Below are positions 1 through 8,251 of a DNA stretch of 64,000 nucleotides, piece by piece. The DNA comes from G963677085 sp963677085 (GTDB lineage: Bacteria > Planctomycetota > Planctomycetia > Pirellulales > Thermoguttaceae). The notes under the pieces were generated by a model. It had not been told where the DNA came from and did no database searches. It saw nothing but the letters and a program-made list of their open reading frames with translations. The stretch spans positions 2,790,001-2,854,000 of the forward strand of contig CAXXFH010000004.1 in NCBI GenBank assembly GCA_963677085.2, read 5' to 3'. The position numbers and the translations under genes are program-made. The first letter of the stretch is position 1, and every line of letters begins with the position of its first letter.

Positions 1-1
1 C

Positions 2-766
2 TGCCCGATTGCCGGTGGCAAGGCGGCCGTGCTTTCGCGGCCTGCGCCGCATCGTGAGTCGGCCAACGAAGACGCCGTGGCGATTATTACCGTCAATCAC
101 CATGCGGGCGTATTGGTGGTGGCCGACGGTCTAGGTGGTTTGCCGGCCGGAGAGCAGGCCTCGACGTTGGCTGTTGGCAAGCTGATCGAATCGCTGCGCA
201 ACGCTCCGCAAGACGAAGCCAGTTTCCGGGGGGCGATCCTCAACGGCATCGAGTCGGCCAGTCAGGCCATTGCCGAGTTAGGCGTCGGCGCGGCGACTAC
301 GCTGGTCGTGGCCGAAATCCAGGGCCATACCGTGCGTCCTTACCACGTGGGCGATTCGGCACTGCTGATCGTCGGACAACGTGGACGGATTAAACGCCAG
401 ACCGTGGCCCACTCGCCCGTGGGCTATGCGCTGGAGGCCGGGTTGCTCGACGAATCCGAGGCCATGTATCACGCCGAGCGGCACGTAGTTTCCAACGTGT
501 TGGGTATGGCCGACATGCGGGTGGAAGTAGGTTCTACCGTGCAATTGGCCCCCCACGATACCCTGCTGCTGGCCAGCGACGGGCTGTTGGACAACCTCCA
601 CACGGAGGAAATCGTCGAACGGGTGCGCAAGGGCCCACTGACGCGGGTGGTCGACGACCTGGCAGGAGAATGCTCTCGTCGGATGGCATTTCCGGAGCCC
701 GATCGACCCTGCAAGCCCGACGATCTCAGCTTCATCGCCTTCCGGCGCGGCGGGTCTTCGCTTTGA
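2..766 (+). CDS. PP2C-family serine/threonine protein phosphatase (5' end probably outside window)
   Basis: A metal-dependent phosphatase of the PP2C/Stp1 type that would remove phosphate from Ser/Thr of proteins in the cytoplasm. Visible motifs are ESANEDAV near the N-terminus, VVADGLGGLPAGE (metal-binding Asp and Gly-rich turn), HVGDSALLIV, LLLASDGLLDNL and a late PDDLSFIAF, in the usual order. The frame stays open to the first base of the window. A GTG at 29 could start a 245-residue protein, but the upstream residues (AGGKAAVLSRPAP) look like continuing coding sequence, so I treat it as 5'-partial. No kinase partner is visible. Family call is sure; the substrate is unknown. Confidence 0.85.
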   Translation, partial: CPIAGGKAAVLSRPAPHRESANEDAVAIITVNHHAGVLVVADGLGGLPAGEQASTLAVGKLIESLRNAPQDEASFRGAILNGIESASQAIAELGVGAATTLVVAEIQGHTVRPYHVGDSALLIVGQRGRIKRQTVAHSPVGYALEAGLLDESEAMYHAERHVVSNVLGMADMRVEVGSTVQLAPHDTLLLASDGLLDNLHTEEIVERVRKGPLTRVVDDLAGECSRRMAFPEPDRPCKPDDLSFIAFRRGGSSL

Positions 767-956
767 GCGATACGTTCCCTGCGATCGCTAGGTTCCTTTC
801 TCGTTGCGGTCATGGCGATTGTTGCGGTGCTGCCGGCTGGGTGATCCAGGGGAACCTCGGTAAACCATCGCCTGTGCGATGGTCGAAGCTTAGGACAGCG
901 ACAATTCTTTTACGGCTTTGCTGACTGCCCCCCGCCACCTACCCGGCAAGAATTCC

Positions 957-1373
957 ATGAGCACATTCGAACGCGAAAGACCGCTGATCCTGGTTGTCGA
1001 TGACGAAAGCCAGGTACTTGAGCAGGTTGCCGAAGTCCTGAAGAAGGCAAACATCGACTGCCACTGTTGCACAACGGCCGAAACTGCCGTCGTCGACGCC
1101 GAAACGGTCCATCCCGATCTGATCCTGTCCGACATCAACCTGGGCGGTTACAGCGGTCTGGAGATGTGCGAGCGGATCAAGCAGAACGCGGACATGGTCG
1201 ACGTGCCCGTGATGTTTCTCTCGGGAGCCCAGATCCCCGACATCATTCGTCGGAGCCATGCCGTAGGGGGATCATACTATCTCCGCAAGCCGTTCGATCC
1301 AGAGGTGCTCGTCGAACTGATCGACAAGGCCCTTTGGATGCCCCACTTGGTCTCCAGCCACGTCAATCGATAA
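957..1373 (+). CDS. Stand-alone response regulator receiver protein
   Basis: A single CheY-like receiver domain of 138 residues with no output domain. The acidic pocket is VVDDE near residues 13-17, the phosphoacceptor is Asp59 in LILSDINLG, the switch Ser is in MFLSGA, and the conserved Lys is Lys111 in YLRKPF. The open frame begins at a TTG at 918, but the ATG at 957 directly precedes the first beta-strand and fits the family. No histidine kinase is adjacent, so it is probably phosphorelayed or phosphorylated by a kinase elsewhere. The short tail after the last helix has no known domain. Confidence 0.85.
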   Translation: MSTFERERPLILVVDDESQVLEQVAEVLKKANIDCHCCTTAETAVVDAETVHPDLILSDINLGGYSGLEMCERIKQNADMVDVPVMFLSGAQIPDIIRRSHAVGGSYYLRKPFDPEVLVELIDKALWMPHLVSSHVNR

Positions 1374-1469
1374 GACGGCGGAACAACGCGCGAGCGGAAT
1401 GACCAACGCCAAATGTGCAACGAAGCACCAAGTGCCAACGGTCAAGCACCGCTAGTGGTTTGTCAAACC

Positions 1470-1540
1470 TATTGCGTCCTGCATTGTTTGTGAAACGAGG
1501 GCGACCAGCGGGAGCCCGGTTTTCTGGGTCAGAACGCAAT
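1470..1540 (+). repeat. Dispersed repeat, GGGCGACCA family, copy 1
   Basis: The left end ATTGCGTCCTG (1471-1481) and right end CAGAACGCAAT (1530-1540) are inverted copies matching at 10 of 11 bases. The core GGGCGACCAGCGGGAGCCCG recurs with few changes at 43326-43384 and, inverted, at 48087-48136 and 52650-52700. All copies are intergenic. Confidence 0.7.
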
Positions 1541-1579
1541 GAAGTGTTCCACAACCAAGCTAGGAATCAATAAATATAC

Positions 1580-1656
1580 GGGGGGCATGCCCACGCTTGC
1601 GTGGGCCTGTTTGTCGGGATCTCAGCGTGCCCACGCAAGCGTGAGCACGGCACCCC
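1580..1656. repeat. CACGC(A/T)(A/T)GCGTG inverted repeat, copy 1
   Basis: CCCACGCTTGCGTGGGC is followed about 20 bases later by GTGCCCACGCAAGCGTGAGC, giving two self-complementary blocks that can also pair with each other. Related pairs lie at 51465-51537 and 60121-60240. All lie between genes; no coding role is apparent. Confidence 0.65.
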
Positions 1657-1874
1657 AATCGGAAATTTGAGAGCGACGGAGTGCTAGCCGCTCTTCCCAC
1701 TCTCGATATCCCTACTTCTCTCGCTATCGGCCCCTGGTCGACGGTCGGCGGCTGTGGTAAGACTACGGTTTCCCCCTCCTTGCTGGAGGTCCGTCTGAAC
1801 GCGATCCACAGCGGCCAAGTCGCTTGCGACCCCTCCGGCCGCAAACTTCCGGGATCGTAGAGTCTTACAAAAAT

Positions 1875-1960
1875 CTAGAGGCGGTTTCAAAACCCGGCTT
1901 CGGGTTCGTATATATCCGCCAAAGGAACGACCTCGATACCAGTCTTGAAACGGCTTCTAG
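1875..1960 (+). repeat. 86-bp element with terminal inverted repeats, copy 1
   Basis: The element starts CTAGAGGCGGTTTCAAAAC and ends GTCTTGAAACGGCTTCTAG. The two ends are inverted repeats matching at about 16 of 19 bases. An inverted copy lies at 26842-26924, where the first 35 bases match at 32 positions and later blocks (ACGACCTC, ACCAGT, GAAACGG) are shared. This copy ends six bases before the ATG of the methionine gene, so it forms its 5' leader. Small size and inverted ends are MITE-like, but no target duplication is clear. Confidence 0.7.
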
Positions 1961-1965
1961 CGAAA

Positions 1966-3807
1966 ATGACCGAAAAACCGTCTTTCCAAAAAGCGCTCCA
2001 CCACGACGTGCTGGTCTTCGACGGTGCCATGGGCACGGAGATTTACCGCCATCACGTCTTCACCAATCGCTGCTTCGATGAGCTCTGTCTGAGCGAGCCC
2101 AAGCTGATCCGCAAGATCCACGAGGCCTACTGTGAGGCGGGGGCCGACGTGCTGACGACCGACACCTTCGGCGCCAACCGTGTGGCCCTGGCTCAATTCG
2201 GCCTGGCTGAGAAGCAACGCGAGATCATCTTGGCCGGCGTCGGGTTGGCCCGGGAAGTGGCCGACGAAGCCGACCGGCCAGTCTACGTGGCGGGTTCCAT
2301 CGGGCCCCTGCCCTCGCAGCCGCAATACCTCGACCAGATCGAGCAATTGATCCTCGAACAGGTCGAAGTGATGGTTACCGCGGGCGTGGATTTCGTGTTT
2401 TTCGAGACTCAACCTACCCGGCTTGCCCTGGAGCAATGTGCCGCGGCCATGCGCAAGATTCCGGCCGTGCCGTATGCCTTGTCGTTTGCCGTGATGAACA
2501 ACGCCGAATCGGCTTCCGGCGAGCCGCTCGAACGGTTGCTCGCCCCACTGCCGGAAGACGTTCCGCAGCCGGTGGCCTGGGGGATGAACTGCGGCACCGG
2601 CCCCGACGGAATCCTGGCCGCCGTCGAGCGCGCCGTGCGGCTGACCGACCTGCCGCTGATCGTGCAGCCCAACGCCGGGCAGCCGAAAGAGGTGGGCAAT
2701 CGGACCATCTATCTCTGCTCGCCGGAATACATCTGCACTTACGCCCGACGGTACGTCGATCTAGGTGCCCGGGCCGTAGGCGGATGTTGCGGGACCACAC
2801 CGCAGCACATTCGCGAGATTGCCGCCACCGTGAAGCCGCTCAGCCGCGCGGCCTCGAAGACGGTGATCCAGGCAGTGGCCGAAGAGGTCGAACGCAAAGA
2901 GCCCTTGCCGCTGGCCGAGCGTTCGAAACTCGGACGCCGGCTGGCCGAGCGGCAATGGATTACCACCGTAGAACTGGTGCCGCCGCGGGGCTACGACCTG
3001 ACGGTCACTATCCGCAAGAGCCAAACGCTGCGCGAACGCGGCGTCGATGCAATTAACATTCCCGACGGTCCCCGGGCAAGCTCGCGGCTCTCGCCGCTGA
3101 TCACCTCGGAGCACATCCTTCGCGAGGCCGAGATCGAACCGATTTTGCACTTCTGCTGCCGCGACCGAAATCTGATCGGTATGCAGGCCGATCTGCTGGC
3201 CTGCGCGGCGTGTGGCGTGCGGAACATCTTGTTTGTCACGGGTGATCCTCCCAAGCTGGGCAACTACCCGAACGCCACGGGCGTGTTCGATACCGACTCG
3301 ATCGGCATGGCCCGCGTCCAGTCGCGTCTGAACCAAGGCATCGACCTGGGTGGCCAGGCGATCAATCCCCAGACCCATGCGGTGATCGGCGTGGGACTAG
3401 ACCCCACGGCGATCGACCAGAAGAACGAACTGGAACGCTTTCGGCAGAAAGTGGAAGCGGGGGCGGAGTTTGCCATTACGCAGCCGGTCTTCGATCCCGA
3501 CGCCCTGCTGCGAATGCTCGATGTGGTGGAAGGTTTCGGCATTCCGATCATCGCGGGCATCTGGCCGCTGGCCAGCTTCCGCAACGCCCAATTCATGCAA
3601 AACGAAGTGCCCGGGGTCGAGATTCCCGATGCCGTGATGCAACGCATGGCCTCGGTGGAAAGCCGTGAGGACCAGCTCAAGATGGGCGTGGAGATCGCCC
3701 GCGAATCGGTGGCCCGGGTGGCCGACCGGATCGCGGGGATCCAGGTCAGTGCGCCGTTTGGCAATATCGATACGGCTTGGGCCGTGATCGAGGGGTCCGG
3801 GAAGTAA
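1966..3807 (+). CDS. Bifunctional homocysteine S-methyltransferase / 5,10-methylenetetrahydrofolate reductase
   Basis: A fusion of about 613 residues acting in methionine and one-carbon metabolism in the cytoplasm. The N-terminal half is a homocysteine methyltransferase barrel: VFDGAMGTE at the start, GMNCGTGPDG with one zinc Cys, and GGCCGTTPQHI with the Cys pair that binds zinc. The C-terminal half, from about residue 310, is a MetF-type flavin barrel: TVELVPPRGYD, FCCRDRN, NILFVTGDPPK and AITQPVFDPD. The same order occurs in YitJ-type proteins. A TTG at 1945 lies inside a repeat, so the ATG at 1966 was chosen. It stands alone with no other met gene nearby. The stop codon abuts another repeat. 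Confidence 0.88.
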   Translation: MTEKPSFQKALHHDVLVFDGAMGTEIYRHHVFTNRCFDELCLSEPKLIRKIHEAYCEAGADVLTTDTFGANRVALAQFGLAEKQREIILAGVGLAREVADEADRPVYVAGSIGPLPSQPQYLDQIEQLILEQVEVMVTAGVDFVFFETQPTRLALEQCAAAMRKIPAVPYALSFAVMNNAESASGEPLERLLAPLPEDVPQPVAWGMNCGTGPDGILAAVERAVRLTDLPLIVQPNAGQPKEVGNRTIYLCSPEYICTYARRYVDLGARAVGGCCGTTPQHIREIAATVKPLSRAASKTVIQAVAEEVERKEPLPLAERSKLGRRLAERQWITTVELVPPRGYDLTVTIRKSQTLRERGVDAINIPDGPRASSRLSPLITSEHILREAEIEPILHFCCRDRNLIGMQADLLACAACGVRNILFVTGDPPKLGNYPNATGVFDTDSIGMARVQSRLNQGIDLGGQAINPQTHAVIGVGLDPTAIDQKNELERFRQKVEAGAEFAITQPVFDPDALLRMLDVVEGFGIPIIAGIWPLASFRNAQFMQNEVPGVEIPDAVMQRMASVESREDQLKMGVEIARESVARVADRIAGIQVSAPFGNIDTAWAVIEGSGK

Positions 3808-3852
3808 GGACGGCCCGACAAACTGGCACGTTATTTATCGGTCGATCCTAAG
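3807..3852 (-). repeat. Dispersed repeat, TTGTCGGGCCGTCC family, copy 1
   Basis: Beginning at the last base of the preceding stop codon, the reverse strand reads GACCGATAAATAACGTGCC and then TTTGTCGGGCCGTCC. Related copies lie at 5791-5820, 18412-18477 and 48202-48244. A half copy (TTATTTGTCGGTCGACGTTA) lies at 3980-3999. Confidence 0.65.
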
Positions 3853-3872
3853 CCATGCCAAAAGATTAGAGG

Positions 3873-3940
3873 CGAGAGACGAGGGACAAGGAAATGCAGG
3901 TCAAAACGAACCATGCTCGCCCCTAACCCCTCGTCTCTCG
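3873..3940. repeat. GA-rich inverted repeat / low-complexity spacer
   Basis: CGAGAGACGAG (3873-3883) is exactly complementary to CTCGTCTCTCG (3930-3940), with more GA- or CT-rich sequence on each side. It resembles the stuttering low-complexity spacers at other gene ends in this window. Confidence 0.5.
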
Positions 3941-4020
3941 TCCCTTGAGAGCGAAGACTCGGATCATTGTTTTCGGTTTGAGTTATTTGTCGGTCGACGT
4001 TACGAACAGTTCGGGTGCCA

Positions 4021-4078
4021 AACAAAGAAGGGGTGCCGGGAGCACGTGGTCGACTGGCTCCCGACACCCCTTTGTTCG
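4021..4078. terminator. Bidirectional intrinsic terminator
   Basis: GGGGTGCCGGGAG (4030-4042) pairs with CTCCCGACACCCC (4058-4070): 13 pairs including one G-T, with a 15-base loop. Read on the minus strand it follows the TPR-repeat gene and is trailed by TTCTTTGTT. Read on the plus strand it is trailed by TTTGTT. It lies between two convergent genes and could end both transcripts. Confidence 0.65.
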
Positions 4079-4110
4079 AATGTCTGTCGTGTGATAATGT
4101 CGTTCGGCGT

Positions 4111-5646
4111 TTACTCAGCGAACGGATCGTCCGTCGGCGGCTTCATGCCACCCTGCGGAGCATCCCCGGCGCCACCAAACGGATCGTCCACCGCCGGCTT
4201 GGTGGCCGGTGCGGCGGGGCTTGGACCGCCAAACGGGTCGTCAGCCGCCGGAGCGGCCGCGGGTTCTTCCGCCTTGGGTGCAGCAGCGGGAGCACCGAAC
4301 GGGTCGTCAGCCGCAGGGGCCGCCGCCGGTTCTTCCGCCTTGGGAGCCGCAGCTGGAGCACCGAACGGATCGTCAGCCGCAGGGGCTGCCGCCGGTTCTT
4401 CTGCCTTGGGAGCCGCAGCCGGAGCACCGAACGGGTCGTCAGCCGCAGGGGCTGCCGCGGGTTCTTCCGCCTTGGGAGCCGCAGCCGGAGCACCGAACGG
4501 GTCGTCGGCAGCCGGAGCAGCCGCGGGTTCTTCCGCCTTGGGTGCCGCAGCCGGAGCACCGAACGGGTCGTCGGCAGCCGGAGCAGCCGCGGGTTCTTCT
4601 GCCTTGGGTGCAGCAGCGGGAGCGCCAAACGGGTCGTCGGCAGCCGGAGCGGCTGCGGGTTCTTCCGCCTTGGGTGCCGCAGCGGGAGCACCGAACGGGT
4701 CGTCGGCAGCCGGAGCGGCTGCGGGTTCTTCTGCCTTGGGAGCCGCAGCGGGGGCACCGAACGGGTCGTCGGCAGCCGGAGCGGCTGCGGGTTCTTCCGC
4801 CTTGGGAGCCGCAGCCGGAGCACCGAACGGGTCGTCAGCTGCCGGAGCAGCTGCCGGTTCTTCTGCCTTGGGGGCCGCAGCGGGAGCGCCAAACGGATCG
4901 TCGGCAGCCGGAGCAGCGGCAGGTTCTTCCTTAAACGGATTCTCGTCGGCGGGCATACCAGCCGCGGGCTCTTCGGCCGCAGGCTCGGCGGCGGGAGCAC
5001 CAAACGGATTGTCGTTGGCCGCCGCTGGTTGCTCGGCCGGTTGCTCGGCGGGTGCGCCAAACGGGTTGGCGTCGGCCGGTGCGGCAGCCGGTTCTTCAGG
5101 CGTCGTCGCAGGACCGGCGGCAAACGGGTCGTCGGCCGGGGTTGCCGGGACCGGCTCCACCGGACCCTCAGGTGCCGTGGCGGCCTGTTCCTTCAGCAGC
5201 TCTTGCCGCTCGCTGTTGATCTGTTCGTAACGGGCCTGAATGGCCTGCTGGTCGCGCTGGCGGGCGGCCATGCGGGCCTTTACCCGATACTTCTCCAGCA
5301 GCAGACGCGGGGAGCCTTGAACCCGTTCGAGCGACTTGGCGATGCTGAACAGCCGGTTGTTGAGCGTTTTGCTCTCTAACTCGGCTCCCTTGGCGAAATC
5401 CATTTCGGCTTCGCTCTCGCGGCCAAGACTCAGGTACGTCAGTCCCCGGAAATAGTAGGCACGGGGATCTTTAGTGCCGCCCTCAATGGCGCTGGTGAGC
5501 TGTTCATGTGCCTGAAGATACTCTTGCGAGAAGTAGGCGTGCACACCACTGCCGTAGAGTTCGTTGAGCAACGCGTCGGCCTGCGCCGGAACGGCCGCCA
5601 ACAGAACGAGGATGACACCGCTCAACAGAGAAAGACTCCGAAACAT
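4111..5646 (-). CDS. Secreted TPR protein with ten 22-residue DPF repeats
   Basis: About 511 residues. The ATG at 5646 follows a good AGGAG site and opens a signal peptide (MFRSLSLLSGVILVLLAAVPAQA), so the longer frame to 5739 is unlikely. After the signal come two TPR-like helical hairpins (AYYFRGLTYLSLGRESEAEM), a basic, Gln-rich probable coiled coil to about residue 165, then a long low-complexity tail. The tail has ten copies of a 22-residue unit, DDPFGAPAAAPKAEEPAAAP plus AA, flanked by degenerate units with NPF or DPF, and ends DDPFAE. The tail is probably disordered and located in the periplasm or on the surface. Function is unknown; the TPR part suggests protein binding. Confidence 0.85.
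   Translation of the reverse strand: MFRSLSLLSGVILVLLAAVPAQADALLNELYGSGVHAYFSQEYLQAHEQLTSAIEGGTKDPRAYYFRGLTYLSLGRESEAEMDFAKGAELESKTLNNRLFSIAKSLERVQGSPRLLLEKYRVKARMAARQRDQQAIQARYEQINSERQELLKEQAATAPEGPVEPVPATPADDPFAAGPATTPEEPAAAPADANPFGAPAEQPAEQPAAANDNPFGAPAAEPAAEEPAAGMPADENPFKEEPAAAPAADDPFGAPAAAPKAEEPAAAPAADDPFGAPAAAPKAEEPAAAPAADDPFGAPAAAPKAEEPAAAPAADDPFGAPAAAPKAEEPAAAPAADDPFGAPAAAPKAEEPAAAPAADDPFGAPAAAPKAEEPAAAPAADDPFGAPAAAPKAEEPAAAPAADDPFGAPAAAPKAEEPAAAPAADDPFGAPAAAPKAEEPAAAPAADDPFGAPAAAPKAEEPAAAPAADDPFGGPSPAAPATKPAVDDPFGGAGDAPQGGMKPPTDDPFAE
4252..4911. repeat. Ten tandem 66-bp coding repeats
   Basis: Ten units of 66 bp lie inside the secreted TPR gene, marked by TTCTTC(C/T)GCCTT about every 66 bases from 4265 to 4859. 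Units differ mainly at third codon positions (CCG/CAG/GGC variants), so the protein unit is kept while the DNA has drifted. Because the unit length is a multiple of three, other frames also stay open and create spurious long frames on both strands. Confidence 0.85.
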
Positions 5647-5790
5647 TTTAACAGGCTCCTGCAGAGTTTTTCGAGGGCGGGCCTCCTGGGCCCCACACCA
5701 ACCGTACGGGTGAATAAGCATTTTTGCCCTAGCCGCCATTACAGGGGTTTTTGCCCTTTCGTGCAGCGGTTTTCGGGACAGGCCGAGGAA

Positions 5791-5820
5791 ATTAACTCAC
5801 CGATTCATCGGGACGTCCTA
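5791..5820 (+). repeat. Dispersed repeat, TTGTCGGGCCGTCC family, copy 2
   Basis: ATTAACTCACCGATTCATCG followed by GGACGTCCTA matches the copy at 18440-18475 (AATAACTTGCCGATTTGTCG, GGCCGTCCTA) at most positions. It lies upstream of the secreted TPR gene. Confidence 0.6.
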
Positions 5821-5883
5821 GGGCAGATTTGGGTTGTTTCGTACTACCAGATTCAGGGATCGTTAACCTTGTCGCCGAGATTA

Positions 5884-5947
5884 GCGACCAACGGGAGCGG
5901 TTCTTGTCTGGGTGCGGTAGCACCTTCTGGTTGGCGGCACTGCCGCC
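5884..5947 (+). repeat. Dispersed repeat, GGTGCGGTAGCACC family, copy 1
   Basis: Begins GCGACCAACGGGAGCGG, carries the small hairpin GGTGCGGTAGCACC in the centre and ends GGCACTGCCGCC. Inverted copies lie at 30530-30592 and 52191-52255 with the same block order. Confidence 0.7.
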
Positions 5948-6634
5948 GTGAGGGAAAAAGGAAACGCTCGATCGGCACTAGCGATCAACGGGCAAGCAGC
6001 GTAGGTGGTTACACCGAAAGCGTTTCCGCGTGGTCGCTTGCAAGCATTTTATACGCATTGCGAACGAAAGGCGAATCGTGGGAAGCTCGATACCTTCGAA
6101 GCCATTCACCTTCCGGCCGCCTGTCGTAAAACACTCGCGCTATACGCGATACTAATTGGGCGGAGGAGGAAATTCAAGCATCATCCATGATCTTGCCGAT
6201 CGGGATAGCCCCCCTGTGGTTGAGTTCTACGACAATACCACAGGGTGGGTGTTCCGGGGTACTTCGACGGCGGGGCTGAGGTGCCCGGGTAACGAGGGTG
6301 CGTCGACGCCGGCGGATGAAGCGCGTCGCGGTTCAATTCGCCAGGGCGAGCCGTGGAGAATGGCTGTGGGGAATTGCGCTGCGAAGTCGGGGCTGAACCG
6401 TTTTGGGCCGATTGACGTCAACCGTGGCAGTCCGATTTTTCCGCGGAGAAATGGACCTGCCCCTTGAGGCACCGTCGAGCAAAATCCTCTCGGCAGTTTC
6501 CTCCTGCTCGATCCTCGATGTGGAGGCGTAAGGAAGGGACCGACCGGCGACGAGCCAGCGGAAGAACCTCGCGGCGGAGGAATCCCACGGTGGCCTGCGG
6601 TCCTTGAATGCGACCCAAAGTCGCAAGAAAGAAA

Positions 6635-6734
6635 GCAGGGCTACCGACGGACGGTATCGTGCGAAAGTGGTTTCCCAGTAACCCCGGGGAAGCGACTCCC
6701 GTTTCCCGCACGACAAGCCGTCGAGTAGCCCTGC
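6635..6734. repeat. 100-base imperfect hairpin
   Basis: GCAGGGCTACCGACGG (6635-6650) and following bases are nearly complementary to the stretch ending CCGTCGAGTAGCCCTGC (6718-6734). Inner arms TATCGTGCGA and CCCGCACGAC also pair. It lies in the gene-poor gap and could be a structured RNA or a relic element. Confidence 0.5.
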
Positions 6735-7140
6735 TTCGAGTCGGCGTTGGTGCTAACGCTTCCGGATTGCGATATCCCAAGAGCTCCGCAACCGGTCGAA
6801 TGAGCACCGTCGGACAGTGAATTTCCCCATTCCCCGTCCGTACCCTAGTCATCGTAAACCGATCGTATGGATGGTGACGCAAACGCCAACTGAACCAAAA
6901 AACCTTGTCAGACCCCCGCAGCTTGGCGCGGATATGCCGGTTATTGGGGCCTGGGTGCGTTGGACGGTGCCGACTCGCGTGATGAAGCCCTCTGGGGTAA
7001 CCGCGTCGGAGGTAGGGCTCGGGGTGGCTGGGGACGTTTCGCGGGCCGTACCGACGCTATTCAACGGCGGGCCGACTTCAACAGAATCCTTACTGCCGTT
7101 TGCCGTCTATGGAACGCCCGAGCGTAATCACACCTGGGCG

Positions 7141-8106
7141 TCAATTGCTGGCGTACGACGATTGCCGGTCTTGGCGTCGGGCAAGCTCGCTCGTGTAGCG
7201 GTAGCCGAGGGTGTCGGCGTAGCGCCGGGCCCAATCGGTGAGCTTGGTCGTGCCAGTCGGGGGGGCGTCGACGTATAGCAGGTCGTCCATCAGGCCCCGA
7301 ATTTCCTCGGGCGTGATGATTACGTCGTTGACGAGCCGGCCGAGAATCCAGCAGGCCGCGTATCCCAGCCGCGGTGGTACGGAAATCACTGGTCGTGGTT
7401 TGCCGATGATTTGGCCGACCGTCTCCACCAACCCTCGGTAGGTAAAGGTTTCTGGACCGATGGCGTCGATCACCACGTTGTCACTTCGCTTGCCCGATTC
7501 AGTGACGCTTTTGTCGCCTAGTTCGACGGCCAACTGGGCCAAGTCGTCGACATAGATCGGTTGGAGGCGGTAATTTCCGTCGCCGAACACTCCGAACGCA
7601 GGCAAACGCCGCAGTGCCCACGCGATGTTGTTGATCAGGATATCTTCTTTGCCGAACAGTACTGTGGGCCGCAGGATGGCGTAGGAGATGCCCGACTCAC
7701 GCAGTTCTCGCTCCAAACGGGCCTTGCCCTGGAAGTATTCCAGGGGCGAATCCTCGGACGGGTTGGTGATGCTCACGTGAACAATCCGTTCGACGCCGGC
7801 CTCTTTCGCCGCTTGGAACAGCGTTAAGGTGTTGCGCACGGCATCGGCATGAGTGAACGTCCGGTGGTTGAATCGCACCCAGTAGGTGTTGTATAGGACC
7901 TGCACACCACGGAGCGATTCGACAAGCTTCGGAGGTTGGTCGAAGTGAAACGGTCTCGCGCTGACCTGGTCGCCAAATGGATTGTGCCGCTGTGGCGAGT
8001 TGGTCAAGGTGATTACCCGATGTCCGCGATCAAGCAGCCGGGCGGCGATATACTTGCCCGAGTAACCAAAGGCCCCGGTCACGGCGTGAATGCACCGGTC
8101 GTTCAT
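7141..8106 (-). CDS. NAD(P)-binding atypical short-chain dehydrogenase (NDUFA9/NmrA-like)
   Basis: A Rossmann-fold protein of 321 residues. The N-terminus VTGAFGYSGKYIAARLLDRG is the nucleotide-binding loop with the relaxed GxxGxxG pattern of atypical SDRs. VERIVHVSITNPSEDS and YFQGKARLERELRESG follow, with Tyr-x3-Lys replaced by YFQGK. SYAILRPTVLFGKEDILINN and QPIYVDDLAQLAV are typical of the NDUFA9-like and UDP-sugar-epimerase-like branch. Such proteins may be reductases or structural nucleotide-binding subunits; the substrate cannot be told. It is monocistronic and divergent from coaX, with a hairpin element between them. Confidence 0.78.
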   Translation of the reverse strand: MNDRCIHAVTGAFGYSGKYIAARLLDRGHRVITLTNSPQRHNPFGDQVSARPFHFDQPPKLVESLRGVQVLYNTYWVRFNHRTFTHADAVRNTLTLFQAAKEAGVERIVHVSITNPSEDSPLEYFQGKARLERELRESGISYAILRPTVLFGKEDILINNIAWALRRLPAFGVFGDGNYRLQPIYVDDLAQLAVELGDKSVTESGKRSDNVVIDAIGPETFTYRGLVETVGQIIGKPRPVISVPPRLGYAACWILGRLVNDVIITPEEIRGLMDDLLYVDAPPTGTTKLTDWARRYADTLGYRYTSELARRQDRQSSYASN

Positions 8107-8251
8107 TTCACGAGACCTCCGGCAAGAACACTACGGTTTGGCATGTACCTACTACGGGTTGCCACCCAGTGTACCAGCTTGCCATCCGCCGGGAATTGGG
8201 GCCGTTGGGCCCCGGTATGGTTGATTTTTCCGGCGAAGCTGGGATGCTAAT

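Larger units (their letters stand above)
1374..1965. other. Gene-free stretch with three dispersed repeats
   Basis: No convincing gene lies here. It holds a repeat with inverted ends (1470-1540), a CACGC-type inverted repeat (1580-1656) and an 86-bp element with inverted ends (1875-1960) that stops six bases before the next start codon. I looked for a SAM, SAH or cobalamin riboswitch ahead of the methionine gene and could not recognise one. Confidence 0.6.
5647..7140. other. 1.5-kb stretch with no convincing gene
   Basis: The largest non-coding gap in the window. It holds two dispersed repeats (5791-5820, 5884-5947) and a 100-base imperfect hairpin (6635-6734). Open frames of 80-154 codons exist on both strands, but none has a recognisable motif, a signal peptide or a good ribosome site. 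It may be decayed sequence or hold an unrecognised RNA. Confidence 0.5.

Noticed and set aside
1641..1965. Possible SAM or cobalamin riboswitch ahead of the methionine gene
   Set aside because: I looked for conserved cores of these classes and did not find them. The leader is taken up by repeats. A covariance-model search would settle it.
4015..5379. Long open frames (454 and 394 codons) on the plus strand over the DPF-repeat gene
   Set aside because: They arise because the 66-bp repeat is a multiple of three and keeps other frames open. The minus-strand frame has the signal peptide, ribosome site and TPR sequence.
4111..5646. DPF/NPF repeats as proof of clathrin-like endocytosis
   Set aside because: A signal peptide sends the protein out of the cytoplasm, and Ala/Pro/Glu repeats can generate DPF by chance. 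Kept only as a speculative finding.
6418..6882. 154-codon minus-strand frame in the gene-poor gap
   Set aside because: No ribosome site, domain or signal; it runs through the 100-base hairpin, and other frames in the same stretch are equally open.
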